DNA of 52,785 nucleotides, taken from NCBI GenBank assembly GCA_037447655.1, contig JBBHKE010002584.1, forward strand, positions 1 to 52,785. Direction: 5' to 3'. The notes beneath the pieces were generated by a model. The model ran no database searches and was not told the DNA's origin. It saw nothing but the letters and a program-made list of their open reading frames with translations. Position numbers and translations under genes: made by a program. Of this stretch, positions 29,609 to 40,224 are shown piece by piece. Positions within the stretch are counted from its first letter, which is position 1. Each line of letters opens with the position of its first letter. Origin of the DNA: Zygnema cylindricum (Eukaryota > Streptophyta > Zygnematophyceae > Zygnematales > Zygnemataceae).

Positions 29609-29799
29609 ATAGAGTTTTGTGAGATTTGGATGCTTGTATAAGAATTGGTGAGCACTTAAGAACAGCTGTTTGGTAGGATTCTTGATAGCTTCTGAGAGTG
29701 TATCATGTCTACTTCTACTACTACTGCTGCTCCTCTACCTGCACCGGTGGTTGTAGAACAACATGCTCCTCCACCTGCACCGGTGGTTGTAGAACAACA
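29609..29799 (+). repeat. A-type LTR 3' end with duplicated leader codons
   Basis: Matches the last ~190 bp of A1/A2 LTRs (AGAGTTTTGTGAG.., GGTGAGCACTTAAGAACAG, GAGAGTGTATCATGTC). The leader ORF starts at 29,705, [20 protein letters not shown] 36-bp unit ending GTAGAACAACA is tandemly duplicated (to 29,799), adding 12 in-frame residues ([12 protein letters not shown]). It ends at ACAACA and runs straight into RT codons, with no PBS or Gag. Confidence 0.8.
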
Positions 29800-31255
29800 A
29801 AAACCAGTTGGTTGTAAGTGGGTGTTTAAACTTAAACTAAACTTGGATAACACCATCGAGCGTTATAAGGCCCGATTAGTGGCTAAAGGATTTACCCATA
29901 AAGAGGAAATTTACTACGAGGAAACCTTTGCCCCGCTCGTCAAATTTCCCTCCGTCCGGATACTTCTCAATCTGGCAGCGGCGGAAGACATGGAGGTGCA
30001 CCTGATGGACATCAAGACAACCTTCCTATATAGAAAATTAGAAAAAGAGATCTTCATACGACAACCCGAAGGATTTGTGGAACAAGCAGAGGAGAGTAAG
30101 GTACGCCGGCTGATCAAATCCCTTTATGATTTCAAACAGGCGTCTTGGCGGTGGAACACAATGTTGGACGAGTTTTTTACCGGTTTTGGATATATCCTAA
30201 TCAGTTAAGATCACTCAATCTATATATTTGAGGATGAGGAAGGTGTTAGTTTTATTGCAATTTATATCGGCGATTTGTTTGTTTTAACTAAATCAATGAA
30301 TAAAATTGACAAACCGAAAACGGATCTAAAAAGAAGGTTTGAGATGAAAAATATGCGAGAGGCAAAATATGTGTTGGGAATTCAAGTAGAGAGAGTCAGA
30401 GAAAAGAAAATAATTAGATTAACCCTAAAGGAGGCCATTGGGAACATGTTGGAAAAGTTTCAGATGGATAAGGCCAATAGTTCTAGAACTCCAATGGAGT
30501 TAAAGAAGGGAAGTGAGGGGAGTGTGGAAGAAGGTGTCATAATCTTAGGTGATGAACTAGGTCCTGAAGAACAAAAGTTTATGCTGACGATTCCCTACAG
30601 AAAAGTAGTGGGCAGCATAATCTATTTTATGAACTGTAGCCAGCCGAATTTAGCTGCAGCTGTGAAGTGCTGAGTGGAAGTCTGAATGCTCCCACAAAGA
30701 GAGATTCGGAGGCAACTAAGAGAGTCTTTAGATATCTGATAGGGACTAAGGAGTTTTGGTTGCATTTGGGTGGGGAAAATACTAACATCACTACTTGGAA
30801 TGATGCCAATTATAGGGATGCTCTAATAAGGAGATGTACTTATGGATATATATTATAGGTGGGTGATAGGGCTTGTTGTTGGAGTAGCAAACAACAAAAG
30901 ATTATTGCTGAATCCACCATGGAGGTTGGGTATATGGCCTCTTGCTCTGCTGTAAAAGAGTTGATGTGGGTGAAATCTTTGTTGGGTGAACTTGGTGATA
31001 TTTTGAGTGGTGTGCATAATTTTTTTTTGTGATTATCAAGTGGCCATTGGCATTGGTGCCAATCCTAAACACCATTTTAAGGCTAAACATATAAATATCA
31101 GCCTTAGGTTGTTAGAGAAAAAGTAAAAAACAAGATAACCAGTTTAGACTATACACCAAATAGTGAGAGTTGCAGATATGATGACCAAACCAATACCTTC
31201 TCCTAAATTAATTTTCAGCAAGAAGAAGTGTTGTCTTAAATCTAAATGTGACTAG
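29705..31255 (+). pseudogene. Element F: LTR leader fused in frame to RT and RNase H
   Basis: The LTR leader joins directly to KPVGCKWVFKLKLN, the B-type RT start, in one frame (29,705-30,208). RT then reads [36 protein letters not shown] and a TAA (30,206). It continues DHSIYIFEDEEG, FIAIYIGDLFVL (active site YVDD changed to YIGD, inactive), MREAKYVLGIQVE and YRKVVGSIIYFMN, then frameshifts into RNase H (30,667-31,110, degenerate) and ends at TAG 31,253. B-related, not A-related, so the LTR came from another family. Confidence 0.8.
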
Positions 31256-31268
31256 AAAATAAGAGGAG
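31256..31268 (+). other. Polypurine tract of F
   Basis: AAAATAAGAGGAG directly before the LTR's TG; one change from the tract of E and C. Confidence 0.75.
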
Positions 31269-31548
31269 TGTAAAAATTAATGTTTTCTTTTGGTTTTTTT
31301 TAGGTTTAATAATTGCAAAATAAAGACATGAAAATAGCAAAGGTAGACTGCCTCTAACTCCTCTCTCAAGCCCCCACACTTGCCGTTGTCACTGAATGCT
31401 AGAAAGGGAGCTTGAGCCATGGCTACCAAAGATCCTTAGAGAGACAGACAACGGACCCTTAGTAGATTTACCAAAAAGATTGACGGACCAAAGATTTGAT
31501 CGTAGTACCTCCAGTCCGTCAAAGTAGCCGTTAGCTTTGTCTTATAAT
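31269..31548 (+). repeat. F/D LTR, left part
   Basis: Starts TGTAAAAATTAATG after the polypurine tract, close to LTR E. Contains stem-loop GACGGAC (31,482) / GTCCGTC (31,514). Interrupted at CTTATAAT by B2; the sequence resumes at 45,171 (ATAGTCTATGACC), matching the TTAGTCTAGGAC block of C and E LTRs. Confidence 0.75.
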
Positions 31549-32541
31549 TGCAACTCTGAGACCTCCATAGGTACTCAGAGTAGGCAGCTTGCTAGAAGCC
31601 TCTAGGATAACCTCAGTTCTTTAAGTTTTGTCTCAATATTGCTGACACCCTGACAGAATACAGACTGACCAGACTGAACCTCTTTGAAGGGCTGACTCCC
31701 TTGAGTCTGCCACAAAAAGAATCCTTGAATTTGCTCCCCTGAGCAGTTAATTATCAATGGTCAAAGATGACCCTTTTATACATAAGCTCTCTTAGAGAGA
31801 GGCGGCTACCTCTAATTTTCTAAGTCCTTAAACCCCTCTCTAAACCCTCTCCTACTGATGTACGGAACCAATCAATTGAGTGTACAGTACAGAAAGGTAG
31901 TTGGTCCGAAGTACTTTCTGTACGGCCATTGTACGATATGGCCAGAAAGACGACGCCTGCCATATTCGGGTTCGCCATAATATGTCCCGGAGATGCCGTC
32001 ATCCAATGTCATGCTGCCACGTGTCACCCGTTGTGGTTATGATCGAAAACCACCTAATCGACCATTCCGCGATGCCGGCTTCTTTCTCCGTCGTTAGATT
32101 AATGTCGGCCTTAATTTATAGCCGTTAAAAATACAAGTAGTATATTTCCGGTGTAATTCTATTTTAATTGTGTTTGTGTGATTGTGGTCCGTTTGTCAGT
32201 AAATCAAACTTCTCTTTTTCATCATCTTTAAGTAGCTATCGTACCCTATATACTTCAGCACTGGTATTAGACTACACGGTAAGACTAACGGCTACTTTGA
32301 CGGATGGTAGGTACCAGGATCAAATCCTGGGTCCGTCAATCCTTTTGGTAAGTTTACCAAGGATCTGCCTTCTGACTCTAGAAGGAGCATAGGCAGCCAT
32401 GGCTCTAGCTTCCTCTCCAGCCTTCAATGACTACGACGAGTATGGGGGCTAGAGAGAGAAGCAAGAAGCAAGCTGCCTTTGCCTTTTCCTGCTCTTATTT
32501 AAATCTTTTAACTAACCTAGAAAATACATTTTATTTCAACA
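31549..32541 (-). repeat. 3' LTR of B2
   Basis: 993 bp, TGTTGAAATAAAATG...GAGTTGCA on the - strand, with the polypurine tract in reverse complement at 32,542-32,554. Contains the stem-loop (about 32,298-32,337), the GTAC cluster (about 31,859-31,935) and TATAAAAGGG (about 31,771-31,780). Confidence 0.92.
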
Positions 32542-32554
32542 CTCCCCTTATTTT

Positions 32555-33002
32555 CTAGTCACTTTTGATTTTAAGTCCACATCTCTCTCTGCAGAAAATT
32601 AATTTAGGAGAAGGTACCGGCTTGGTCATCATGTCTGCCACCATCTCATTGTCTGGTATGTATTCTAGACTTTTTATTTTGTTCTCTACCTTTTCCCTAA
32701 CAAAGCTTAGTCTGATGTCCATGTGTTTTGCTTTAAAATGATGTTTGGGATTAGCAGCAATTGCAGTTGCTGCTTGATTATCACATAATATTTTCTGAAT
32801 TCCACTCTTAAGATGCCCCAATTCACCAAGCAAGGATTTAACCCACATCAATTCCTTCACAGCAGAGCAAGATGCCATATACTCTGCCTCCATGGTAGAC
32901 TGAGCAATGACCTTTTGTTGCATACTGCTCCAGCAACAAGCACCATTCCCCACATACAACACATATCCAGATGTACATCTTCTCATCGGAGCATCCCTAT
33001 AG
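32555..33002 (-). pseudogene. B2 RNase H, C-terminal part
   Basis: 143 codons: MRRCTSGYVLYVGNGACC, STMEAEYMASCSAVKELMW, LCDNQAATAIAANPKHHF, and MVADMMTKPVPSPKLIF to the stop. It continues across the solo C LTR into SDASYGDA-type codons at 34,355. Near-identical to B1. Confidence 0.87.
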
Positions 33003-34349
33003 TGTTGATATTTGGGTATGTTCTAGGTCTTTATTAGATAGAAAAGAGTAGAGGCAGTCTGCCTCTGACTCCCTTCTCCAAGCCCCCACACTTGTCGTAG
33101 TCACTGAAGGCTGGAGAGGGAGCTAGAGCCATGGTTGCCTAAGCTTTCCAGAGAGACAAGAATAGATAATAGGTATGTTTACCAAAAAGGTATTTGACAG
33201 ACCCAGGTATTGATCTTGGTACCTACCGTCCGTCAAACGTCCACTAGCCGTTAGCTTTGTCTATTTAGTCTAGGACTAGTGCTAATAAATGGAGGGTTTG
33301 ATAAATATTTAATTAGTTATAGGTAGGATTTTCCATTTAACTGGGTTACGATATTTAGTACATAGAGACAGTTTAATTTAGTACGGAGTACGGTACGGGG
33401 ACGGAACGGATACCGCGCATTTGTTTCGCTATCGAAACAAATACCGCGCACCAATTTTCGACGGCTAAAATTGAATGCCGGTTTAAATCTGACGGCCGCG
33501 ATAAATGCCGAGATCGCGGAACAGGTTTTTTGGCGTTTGCGGACGTCACCACTCTGAATGACACGTGGCGACATTGTACAGGTTGCGGAATCTCCGGAAA
33601 GGAACATAACAAATCTAGATGTGACAAATGTCACACTATGACATCATCGTACAATGTCCGTACGGAAAGTACTTCGGCGCCTGTACTTTCTCTACAGTAC
33701 CGTTTTTGTGACGTGGCATGACCTGGCGCCACGTGGAGGGATAAGATTTGGAAGCAGGAATTCTGGGGATTATAAGAGCGAATCCAGATAGGACACGTGT
33801 TAAGTTTTTAGCCATGTCGTACGATGGACGTACAAAAGGTACACCGGCACTTGTACCTTTATGTAATATACAGTAATTTGATTGGTCCGTACCTCAGAAC
33901 TAGAGGGTTTACAGAGGGGTTTATGACTTAGAATATTTCTGGTAGGTAGCTGCCTCTCCCAGAGAGCACCTTGTATAAATGGCAAACTTTGGCCAGCCAT
34001 AACTATCAATTCAGTTGACCAAATTCAGTGATTCTTGTTGCTGCGGACTCAAGGGAGTCCAAGCTACACATGGGTGTAGTCGGTCAGAGTTATTGCCTGT
34101 CTGGGTGGCTGCATTTCTAAGGGAAAGTCAAAGTGGGGGAATGTGTCCAAATCTCATATTCTAACTTTGCATTCTGTGGTGGAACTGAGCACACAGAAAG
34201 TCTCACTCACAGGGGTGAAGCTTTAATGGGTTTTTGATTGTCAAGGGGTCAATCATTTGGGTTTTTAATCAACTTGAAGTCGACACCATCTAGATTAGCT
34301 TCCTTTGGACCTGCGAATTCTGTGTAGCAATGGAGCCCATAGAATTTCA
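33003..34349 (+). repeat. Solo C LTR, TSD tatag
   Basis: 1347 bp, TGTTGATATTTGGG...CATAGAATTTCA, flanked by tatag (32,998-33,002 and 34,350-34,354) inside B2 RNase H. About 200 bp longer than the other C LTRs. Stem-loop 33,196-33,244, GTAC cluster about 33,650-33,700, TATAAATGG at 33,974. The 3' end keeps ATGGAGCCCATAGAATTTCA, the LTR-borne Gag leader. Formed by recombination between the LTRs of an element inserted after B2. Confidence 0.93.
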
Positions 34350-34354
34350 TATAG

Positions 34355-35126
34355 CTGGCATCACTCCAAGTGGTGATGTCAGTGTTTTCCCCATATAGAT
34401 GCAGCCATAGATCCCTAGTTTCCTATGAGATATCTGAGGACCCTTTTGCTGCTTCCCAATCCCTTTTGGTAGGAGCATTCAGACTCCTACTTAGCACTCC
34501 TACACCTGCTGCCAAATCTGGTCTGGTACAATTCATAAAATATATCAGACTGCCCACTACCTATCTGTATGGAATAGTCTGTATAAACTTCTTCTCTTCT
34601 GGACCTAGTTCATCATCTAGAATTAGGATGTCTCCTTCCTCACTCCCCTCACTTCCCTTCTTTAGATCCATGGGAGTCGTGCAATTGTTGGCTTTGTTAA
34701 TCTGAAATTTTTCCTGCATGTTTCCAATTGCCTCTTTCTGAGTTAGTCTAATTATCCTCTTTTTCCTATTTCTCTCTACTTGTATTCCCAAAATATATCT
34801 AGCCTCCCCCATATCTTTCATTTCGAATCTTCCCTTTAGATCTGTTTTTACTTTGTTAATTTTCTTTAATGACTTACTTAGAACAAGAAGATCATCAACG
34901 TAAATTGCAATAAAGATGACACCTTCCTCATCTTCAAAAACATAAATTGAATGGTCTGAACTGATGTGAAAGTATCCCAGACTGGTAAGGAACTCATCAA
35001 GTTTCTTGTTCCACTGTCTGGGCGCCTGTTTCAAACCATAGAGAGATTTGATTAGGCGGCATACCTTACTTATCTCTCCTTGTTCCACGAATCCTTCCGG
35101 TTGTCACATGAAGATCTCCTCCTCTA
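34355..35126 (-). pseudogene. B2 RT C-terminal half and start of RNase H
   Basis: The frame 35,088-34,561 holds [32 protein letters not shown] (YVDD intact), [28 protein letters not shown] then TAG. The rest (34,560-34,355) encodes VGSLIYFMN.. and the start of RNase H with a frameshift. Upstream codons (..GFVEQG) reach the A2 insertion point at 35,127-35,131. Confidence 0.87.
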
Positions 35127-35131
35127 GTTCT

Positions 35132-35978
35132 TGTTGTCTTTTTGGAAAGCTTTCAGTCTCAGAGCAGCGCAGCAGCGCAGCAACTATACAGACAGCAGCG
35201 CAGCTGCTATACGGAAGAGCACCGTTGCTGCTATACAGCAGAGCTGCGCAGCAGCAGAGCTGCGCAGCAGCAGAGCAGCGCAGCAGCGAAGCTGCGACAT
35301 AGACAGGAGAAACACAACTGCGGTTACTTTTGATAAGATCCGTACGGACAACGCAGCTGCTACTATCTTGGATATGATTCGGTACAGGACACCGCAGCCG
35401 CGGGTGATGTAAATGTGATCCGGTACGGGACAACACAGTTGCGATTGATATGAATCTAGTCAACGGACGAGATTCATAAGAGTGTCACAAGTGACTTAGC
35501 CGACAAGTATTTGTACAATCAGTTAATATAGATTCTGAGTAATATTGACTGTACGATGATAGATTGGGTTGGCACGATCAAGGACACGTAGATCTCATCA
35601 GGTGGGTTGATTTTGGACGTACCTCTCAGGTACACTGTTATCGGCGGTAGAACACCGAAAGTATAAGACTTAGGACTTAGAGCATTTTTATGTATCCAGA
35701 CTTCCAAGTAGTAAAACTGCAGTTAGTTTTTGGGAAACTTCTGAGTATTATATCTTGAGTGTTGTTGGGTCAATTGTGCTGAAACTCTGGGAGTTGTCAT
35801 TGTTTATGCTACTCTATATTCTGATAGAGTTTTGTGAGGTTTGGATGCTTGTATAAGAATTGGTGAGCACTTAAGAACAGCTGTTTGGTAGGATTCTTGA
35901 TAGCTTCTGAGAGTGTATCATGTCTACTTCTACTACTACTGCTGCTCCTCCACCTGCACCGGTGGTTGTAGATTAATA
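35132..35978 (+). repeat. 5' LTR of A2
   Basis: 847 bp, starting TGTTGTCTTTTTGG. The end is mutated to GTAGATTAATA where the 3' LTR has GTAGAACAACA, which puts two stops in the Gag leader (ATG 35,920). GCAGC minisatellite at 35,160-35,300. TATAAG at 35,663. The leader ORF is otherwise [17 protein letters not shown]. Confidence 0.92.
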
Positions 35979-35990
35979 GGTTATGGGCCT
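35979..35990 (+). other. Primer-binding site of A2
   Basis: GGTTATGGGCCT, 11 of 12 to the anticodon arm complement of initiator tRNA-Met, immediately after the LTR. Its ATG (35,983) is in frame with Gag and is the only usable start in this copy. Confidence 0.75.
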
Positions 35991-36603
35991 GTCATCAAGA
36001 ATTCCTATCTTTTCCGGGGATAAGTATGTTTACTGGGCAGATATGGTGGAGACACATTTTGAAAATGTCAATCTTTTGGATATATTGGATGGTTCTTTGG
36101 ATGAATCTGATCCGTCATGGTCTAAGAAAAATACGCAGGCTCGTTCTATTTTGAAATTTTGTATATCTGAGGACTTAGCTATGTCTCGGATAAAAATGAA
36201 AAAAGCAATTGATATCTGGAAATCCATTAAAAGTGATTATGAAAAAGCTAATGTTCAGGAAGAACTTCTATTGGCAGGAAAAATTTCGGACTATAAGTAC
36301 ACTGGCGGTACAATGGCTGAATATTCTAACAAATTTCGTATTCTTGTAGATGCACATGCTTGTGCCGGTGGGGTGTTTCCTCAGTTTCAACAAGCAGTAT
36401 TGCTCATGCGGGGTCTCCCTTGTATTATGAAAGGAGCTGTTGACATGCTCAAACAGAAAGATAAAGCTAGCTGGACTTTACAGTTAGCGATCAATATTTT
36501 ATTAGAAGAGGAAGCTACATCTAACATCCTCAATGTTGAGCAAGTAGAGGCTTTTAATTCAGAATTTGGAAAGAAAAGTCAATTTAATCAGCAACGTAAT
36601 TAG
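35983..36603 (+). CDS. A2 Gag (PBS-coded start, ends at TAG)
   Basis: 206 codons: MGLSSRIPIFSGDKYVYW, LDGSLDESDPSW, ISEDLAMSRIKMKKAIDIW, YEKANVQEELLLAGK, GGTMAEYSNKF, LVDAHACAGGVFPQFQQ and LLEEEATSNILNVEQ. Capsid-like Gag with no zinc knuckle before the TAG at 36,601. The same frame continues after the TAG to the zinc knuckle and protease without another stop up to about 37,100. The TAG may be an inactivating mutation shared by descent or a readthrough site. Confidence 0.87.
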   Translation: MGLSSRIPIFSGDKYVYWADMVETHFENVNLLDILDGSLDESDPSWSKKNTQARSILKFCISEDLAMSRIKMKKAIDIWKSIKSDYEKANVQEELLLAGKISDYKYTGGTMAEYSNKFRILVDAHACAGGVFPQFQQAVLLMRGLPCIMKGAVDMLKQKDKASWTLQLAINILLEEEATSNILNVEQVEAFNSEFGKKSQFNQQRN

Positions 36604-37149
36604 TTTACCCAATTCAGACAGTTTAATCTGGGGGGAAATAGACAATCAAACAATGCATGTTTTTATTGTAGTGAGAGAGGTCATGGATACAAATTCTGTT
36701 CTAAACTTAAACAAGCTAACGATTCCGGTTTATACAGGCCGGGATGGCAACAAAGTCAGTTTTACAAAAGCTTCACGAGGCCTACACCTCGTGGAAATGC
36801 ACTGATTTCAGCTTCTTCATCACTCCAAGACAAAACTCTGACATTTTCTGAGGAGGACGACACGGAGCTATTCGCTATGGCGGCAACAATGGAAGGCGCA
36901 AAGGACCCTGGATGGATTATGGATACAGGAGCGTCAACGCATATGTGTTGGAACAAGGCCATCTTCAAAAATTTGAAAGCAACGCCGGAGAAAAATATTT
37001 ATTATGCTTGTGGAATGAGTGTCCAAACTCGTGCAATGGGTGATGTGTCCTTGCTAGTTGATGTGGATGGAAAAGAAATTGAAAGGACTTTTCACAATGT
37101 CTTATTGTGCCTGACTTTAAGAAAAATCTGTTTTCTACGTCGTTGGTAG
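36604..37149 (+). pseudogene. A2 nucleocapsid and protease (in frame after the TAG)
   Basis: Zinc knuckle CFYCSERGHGYKFC, then GLYRPGWQQSQFYKSF, an acidic stretch, and protease WIMDTGASTHMC (D-T-G intact), NIYYACGMSVQT and DVSLLVDVDG. A single-base loss near 37,100 moves [10 protein letters not shown] into the next frame (37,107 onward). The domain itself looks intact, unlike A1 and A4. Confidence 0.85.
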
Positions 37150-38642
37150 AGAGCAAAGGCTTTGAGGTTAATTTGAAAAATGGTCGGCAGGTTGTTAGCA
37201 AAAATGGCAAGGTTGCGGTAACAAGTACTAGAGATAGTAGCAAGATGTATCGCATGGATATGGCTAATACCAAGGAGAATGATGTTTTGTACTCCAGTGT
37301 TTTGCACTCAGATGAGTTGTGGCATAAAAGATTAGGCCATGTTAACTATGATAGTGTGAGGAAAATGGTCATTGCTGGAAAAATAGAGGGCGTATCAATC
37401 ACAGATGGGCCGGTCAAAACTTGCGATGGTTGCGCTTTAGGCAAAATCCACAGATTGCCATTTCTTAAGGAGTCTGAGCATCGGTCAACGAAACTTTTAC
37501 AACAAATTCATTCGGATGTCTTTGGTCCGGCGAAAGTTCCATCTGCCGGAAGGATGAAATATATGGTCACCTTCACAGATGATTTCTCAAGGTTTACAAA
37601 AGTTTACTTCATGAAGGAGAAGAGTGAAGTGTTTGGTCACTTCAAACACTATAAAGCATGGGATGAAAAATTTCATAATACATCTATTTTACAGCTGAGA
37701 TCGGACAATGGTGGTGAATATACATCGAAAGATTTTGAAACCTTTTTACTCGAGGAAGGCATTAGTCATCTATTGACTGTTCCATATTCACCGGAACAAA
37801 ATGGGGTGTCGGAAAGGCTGATTAGAACTCTCACGGAAAGCTCTAGATCTATGCTCGCAGATAAAAATGTGGATCCGAAATTCTGGACTGAGGCTCTAAA
37901 TTGTGCAGTTTATATTAAAAATAGGATAGGATCAAGATCGATAGAAACAACTCCTTACGAAATCTGGACAGGTAGCAAACCAGATGTTAGCCATTTCAAG
38001 GTATTTGGTAGTCAATGCTTTATATTGGATACGTCTAAAAATAGATGGAAAATGGAACCGAAGGGATTACCGGGTATTCTGTTAGGATATGATGATCACT
38101 CGAAAGGTTATAGAGTCTTTGTGTTTCAAAGGCAGAAAATAGTTGTAGCTAGAAACATCATTGTTAAGGATGAACTAGACTCCATAGATTTATTTCAAAT
38201 GACAGAGCAGCAAAAGCAACAAAAAGTACAGGAGTATGTCATCTTAGATTGCATGCAGGAAATTGTCCCGCAGATTCCACAAACTCTGGTAATGACTCCG
38301 GAATCAGACTCTCTCCAACTTCCTCACCAACTTCGGGTCCAGACGGACCAAGAGCAGTCAATACACACGGATCGCAACCAGCGCAATCACGAACACACGG
38401 ATCGCAACCAGCGCAATCAGCAAGACACGGATCGCAACCAGCGCAATCAGCGCAATCAGCGCAATGCGCGGCATCCGACGATCTCAGCCTCAGAATTTCC
38501 GGGGGGAAGAAGATCAAGCAGCCGCCTGCAAGCAAGCTCTCACTTTGCCTACTCGGCAGTCTCAGGGGAGCCCTTGACCATCCAAGAGGCCTCTCATCAC
38601 CAGAGCGGAATCACTGGATTGAGGCGGCAAACGACGAAATGA
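37107..38642 (+). CDS. A2 integrase (intact ORF fragment)
   Basis: 511 codons. The zinc module runs [17 protein letters not shown] to [14 protein letters not shown]. The catalytic core has [27 protein letters not shown] and [15 protein letters not shown] (all three acidic residues present). Then [31 protein letters not shown] and [13 protein letters not shown] follow. The linker contains a tandem DTDRNQRNQ repeat (38,360-38,470). The frame slips near 38,500 into the RT frame. Confidence 0.9.
   Translation: MPDFKKNLFSTSLVESKGFEVNLKNGRQVVSKNGKVAVTSTRDSSKMYRMDMANTKENDVLYSSVLHSDELWHKRLGHVNYDSVRKMVIAGKIEGVSITDGPVKTCDGCALGKIHRLPFLKESEHRSTKLLQQIHSDVFGPAKVPSAGRMKYMVTFTDDFSRFTKVYFMKEKSEVFGHFKHYKAWDEKFHNTSILQLRSDNGGEYTSKDFETFLLEEGISHLLTVPYSPEQNGVSERLIRTLTESSRSMLADKNVDPKFWTEALNCAVYIKNRIGSRSIETTPYEIWTGSKPDVSHFKVFGSQCFILDTSKNRWKMEPKGLPGILLGYDDHSKGYRVFVFQRQKIVVARNIIVKDELDSIDLFQMTEQQKQQKVQEYVILDCMQEIVPQIPQTLVMTPESDSLQLPHQLRVQTDQEQSIHTDRNQRNHEHTDRNQRNQQDTDRNQRNQRNQRNARHPTISASEFPGGRRSSSRLQASSHFAYSAVSGEPLTIQEASHHQSGITGLRRQTTK
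38360..38470 (+). repeat. 30-bp tandem repeat in the A2 integrase-RT linker
   Basis: About three units of CACGGATCGCAACCAGCGCA plus a variable tail encode repeats of TDRNQRNQ, followed by two short CAGCGCAAT units. A1 has a single unit at the same place (16,127-16,160), so the array expanded in or near this copy. In-frame expansion of a disordered linker. Confidence 0.8.
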
Positions 38643-38935
38643 AGTCGATCATGGAGGCTCAAACATGGGAGCTTGTGGACCTTCCTCTGGACCGAAAAGC
38701 GATCGGCAGCAAATGGGTATTCAAGGTGAAGTTAAATCCCGATAACACCATTGAACGCTATAAGGCCAGACTTGTGGCCAAAGGGTACAATCAAAAGGAA
38801 GGAATCGATTTTGAAGAAACATTTTCTTCGGTTGTAAGATTTCCAACGGTTAGAATCTTGATGTCCCTAGCTGCTATAGAAGATATGGAAATTCATCAGA
38901 TGGATGTAAAAACGGCCTTTTGCATGGAAAACTAG
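38610..38935 (+). pseudogene. A2 N-terminal RT
   Basis: [69 protein letters not shown] and HQMDVKTAF, then a one-base loss in a T-run near 38,920 shifts the frame. Continues in the next entry. Confidence 0.87.
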
Positions 38936-39576
38936 AAGAGACCATTTACATGCAGCAGCCTGAAAAGTATGTGGAACCAGGAAAAGAGCACTTAGTATGC
39001 AAGTTGCTAAAATCTTTGTACGGCCTAAAACAGGCCCCCAGACGGTGGAATATAAAGCTTGATGAATTCTTGACTAGACTAGGATTTCAAATGATAAGTT
39101 CTGATCACTCTGTCTACGTTCTCAAGGGTGAAAATGTGATAGTGTATATAGCAGTATATGTAGATGATTTGCTATTAATTAGCAAATCAATGGCTGAAAT
39201 TAACAAAATAAAAAATGCTCTAAACTCACGGTTCGAGATGAAAGACCTCGGTGAGGCAAAATATATTTTGGGTATCCAGGTAGAAAGGGACAGAAATAAG
39301 AAAATAATAATATTGACTCAAAAAGAGGCTATTGGAAACATGTTAGATGAGTACGGAATGCGGGGGGCAAAAGAATGTTTAACTCCAATAGAGTTTCGGC
39401 AGAAGTTAGAGGGAGAAGAGACAGAACCAGGTGTCATTGTTAGCGAGTATTTAGAGTCAGGGGAGAATGATCCTATAACAATAATACCTTATAGACAGAT
39501 AGTGGGAAGCTTAATATATTTCATGAACTGTACATGTCCTGACATTGCTGCAGCAATCGAGGTAGTAGGAGTCTAA
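38920..39576 (+). CDS. A2 RT catalytic core (intact ORF fragment)
   Basis: 218 codons: [55 protein letters not shown] (YVDD active site), [30 protein letters not shown] and [13 protein letters not shown]. Ends by frameshift in the ..PDIAAA segment that leads to RNase H. Confidence 0.9.
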   Translation: MHGKLEETIYMQQPEKYVEPGKEHLVCKLLKSLYGLKQAPRRWNIKLDEFLTRLGFQMISSDHSVYVLKGENVIVYIAVYVDDLLLISKSMAEINKIKNALNSRFEMKDLGEAKYILGIQVERDRNKKIIILTQKEAIGNMLDEYGMRGAKECLTPIEFRQKLEGEETEPGVIVSEYLESGENDPITIIPYRQIVGSLIYFMNCTCPDIAAAIEVVGV

Positions 39577-40136
39577 AAAATCCGAGAAAATCTGATCTTG
39601 ATGCTGCAAGGAGAGTCTTAAGATATTTGGCCGGAACTAAAGATCTCAAACTCACTCTAGGCGGAGGAGAAGTCAAGCTACATACATGGAGTGATGCAAG
39701 CTATGGCGACATGCCAAGCCGAAAATCCACCACGGGATTCGTTCTACAAATTGGGAACGGTACTTGCTGCCGGAGCCGCAAACTTCAAAAGGTTAAAGCA
39801 CAGTAGACAATGGAGTCAGAGTATATGGCTGCAAGCTCGGCCCTTAAAAAACTCTTATGGGTAAAATTCATATTACAAGAACTAGGATACATGCAAGTTG
39901 GTCCTCAAGTGATCTGGTGTGATAACCAGGCTGCCATTGCCATTGCTTCTAACCCAAGTCATCACTTCAAAAGCAAGCACATGGATGTACGATTACACTT
40001 TGTAAGAGAAAAAGTGTTCTCTAAGTGATTAAATTATGTTACTTACCAGATGCAAAAATGATTGCTGATATGCTCACTAAAGCTCTTCCTGCTCCTAAGC
40101 TGAAGTATTGTAGGGAAGCAGTGGGATTAAGTGAAT
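39577..40136 (+). pseudogene. A2 RNase H
   Basis: RNase H blocks in shifting frames: ARRVLRYLAGTKDLKL, WSDASYGDMPSRKSTTG, a TAG near 39,804, MESEYMAASSALKKLLW, WCDNQAAIAIASNPSHHF and HMDVRLHFVREKVFS, then a two-base loss at 40,022 before CYLPDAKMIADMLTKAL and a final TAG. Broken; colinear with A1. Confidence 0.83.
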
Positions 40137-40224
40137 AGCTAATTGCTATACTGCTATGCTGCGATACTGCGCTAGTTTATCACCGCAGCTGCGCTGGTAT
40201 ACTGATTCTAAAGCTTTAGGGGAG

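Noticed and set aside
35131-35412. Ala/Gln/Ser-rich ORFs in the A2 LTR (and 40,156-40,474)
   Set aside because: These are frames through the GCAGC minisatellite of U3, open on several frames at once; repeat composition explains them.
38239-38535. A Cys-rich 98-codon - strand ORF (repeated CAGCDPC) resembling a small secreted protein
   Set aside because: It is the antisense of the GATCGCAACCAGCGCA linker repeat in A2.
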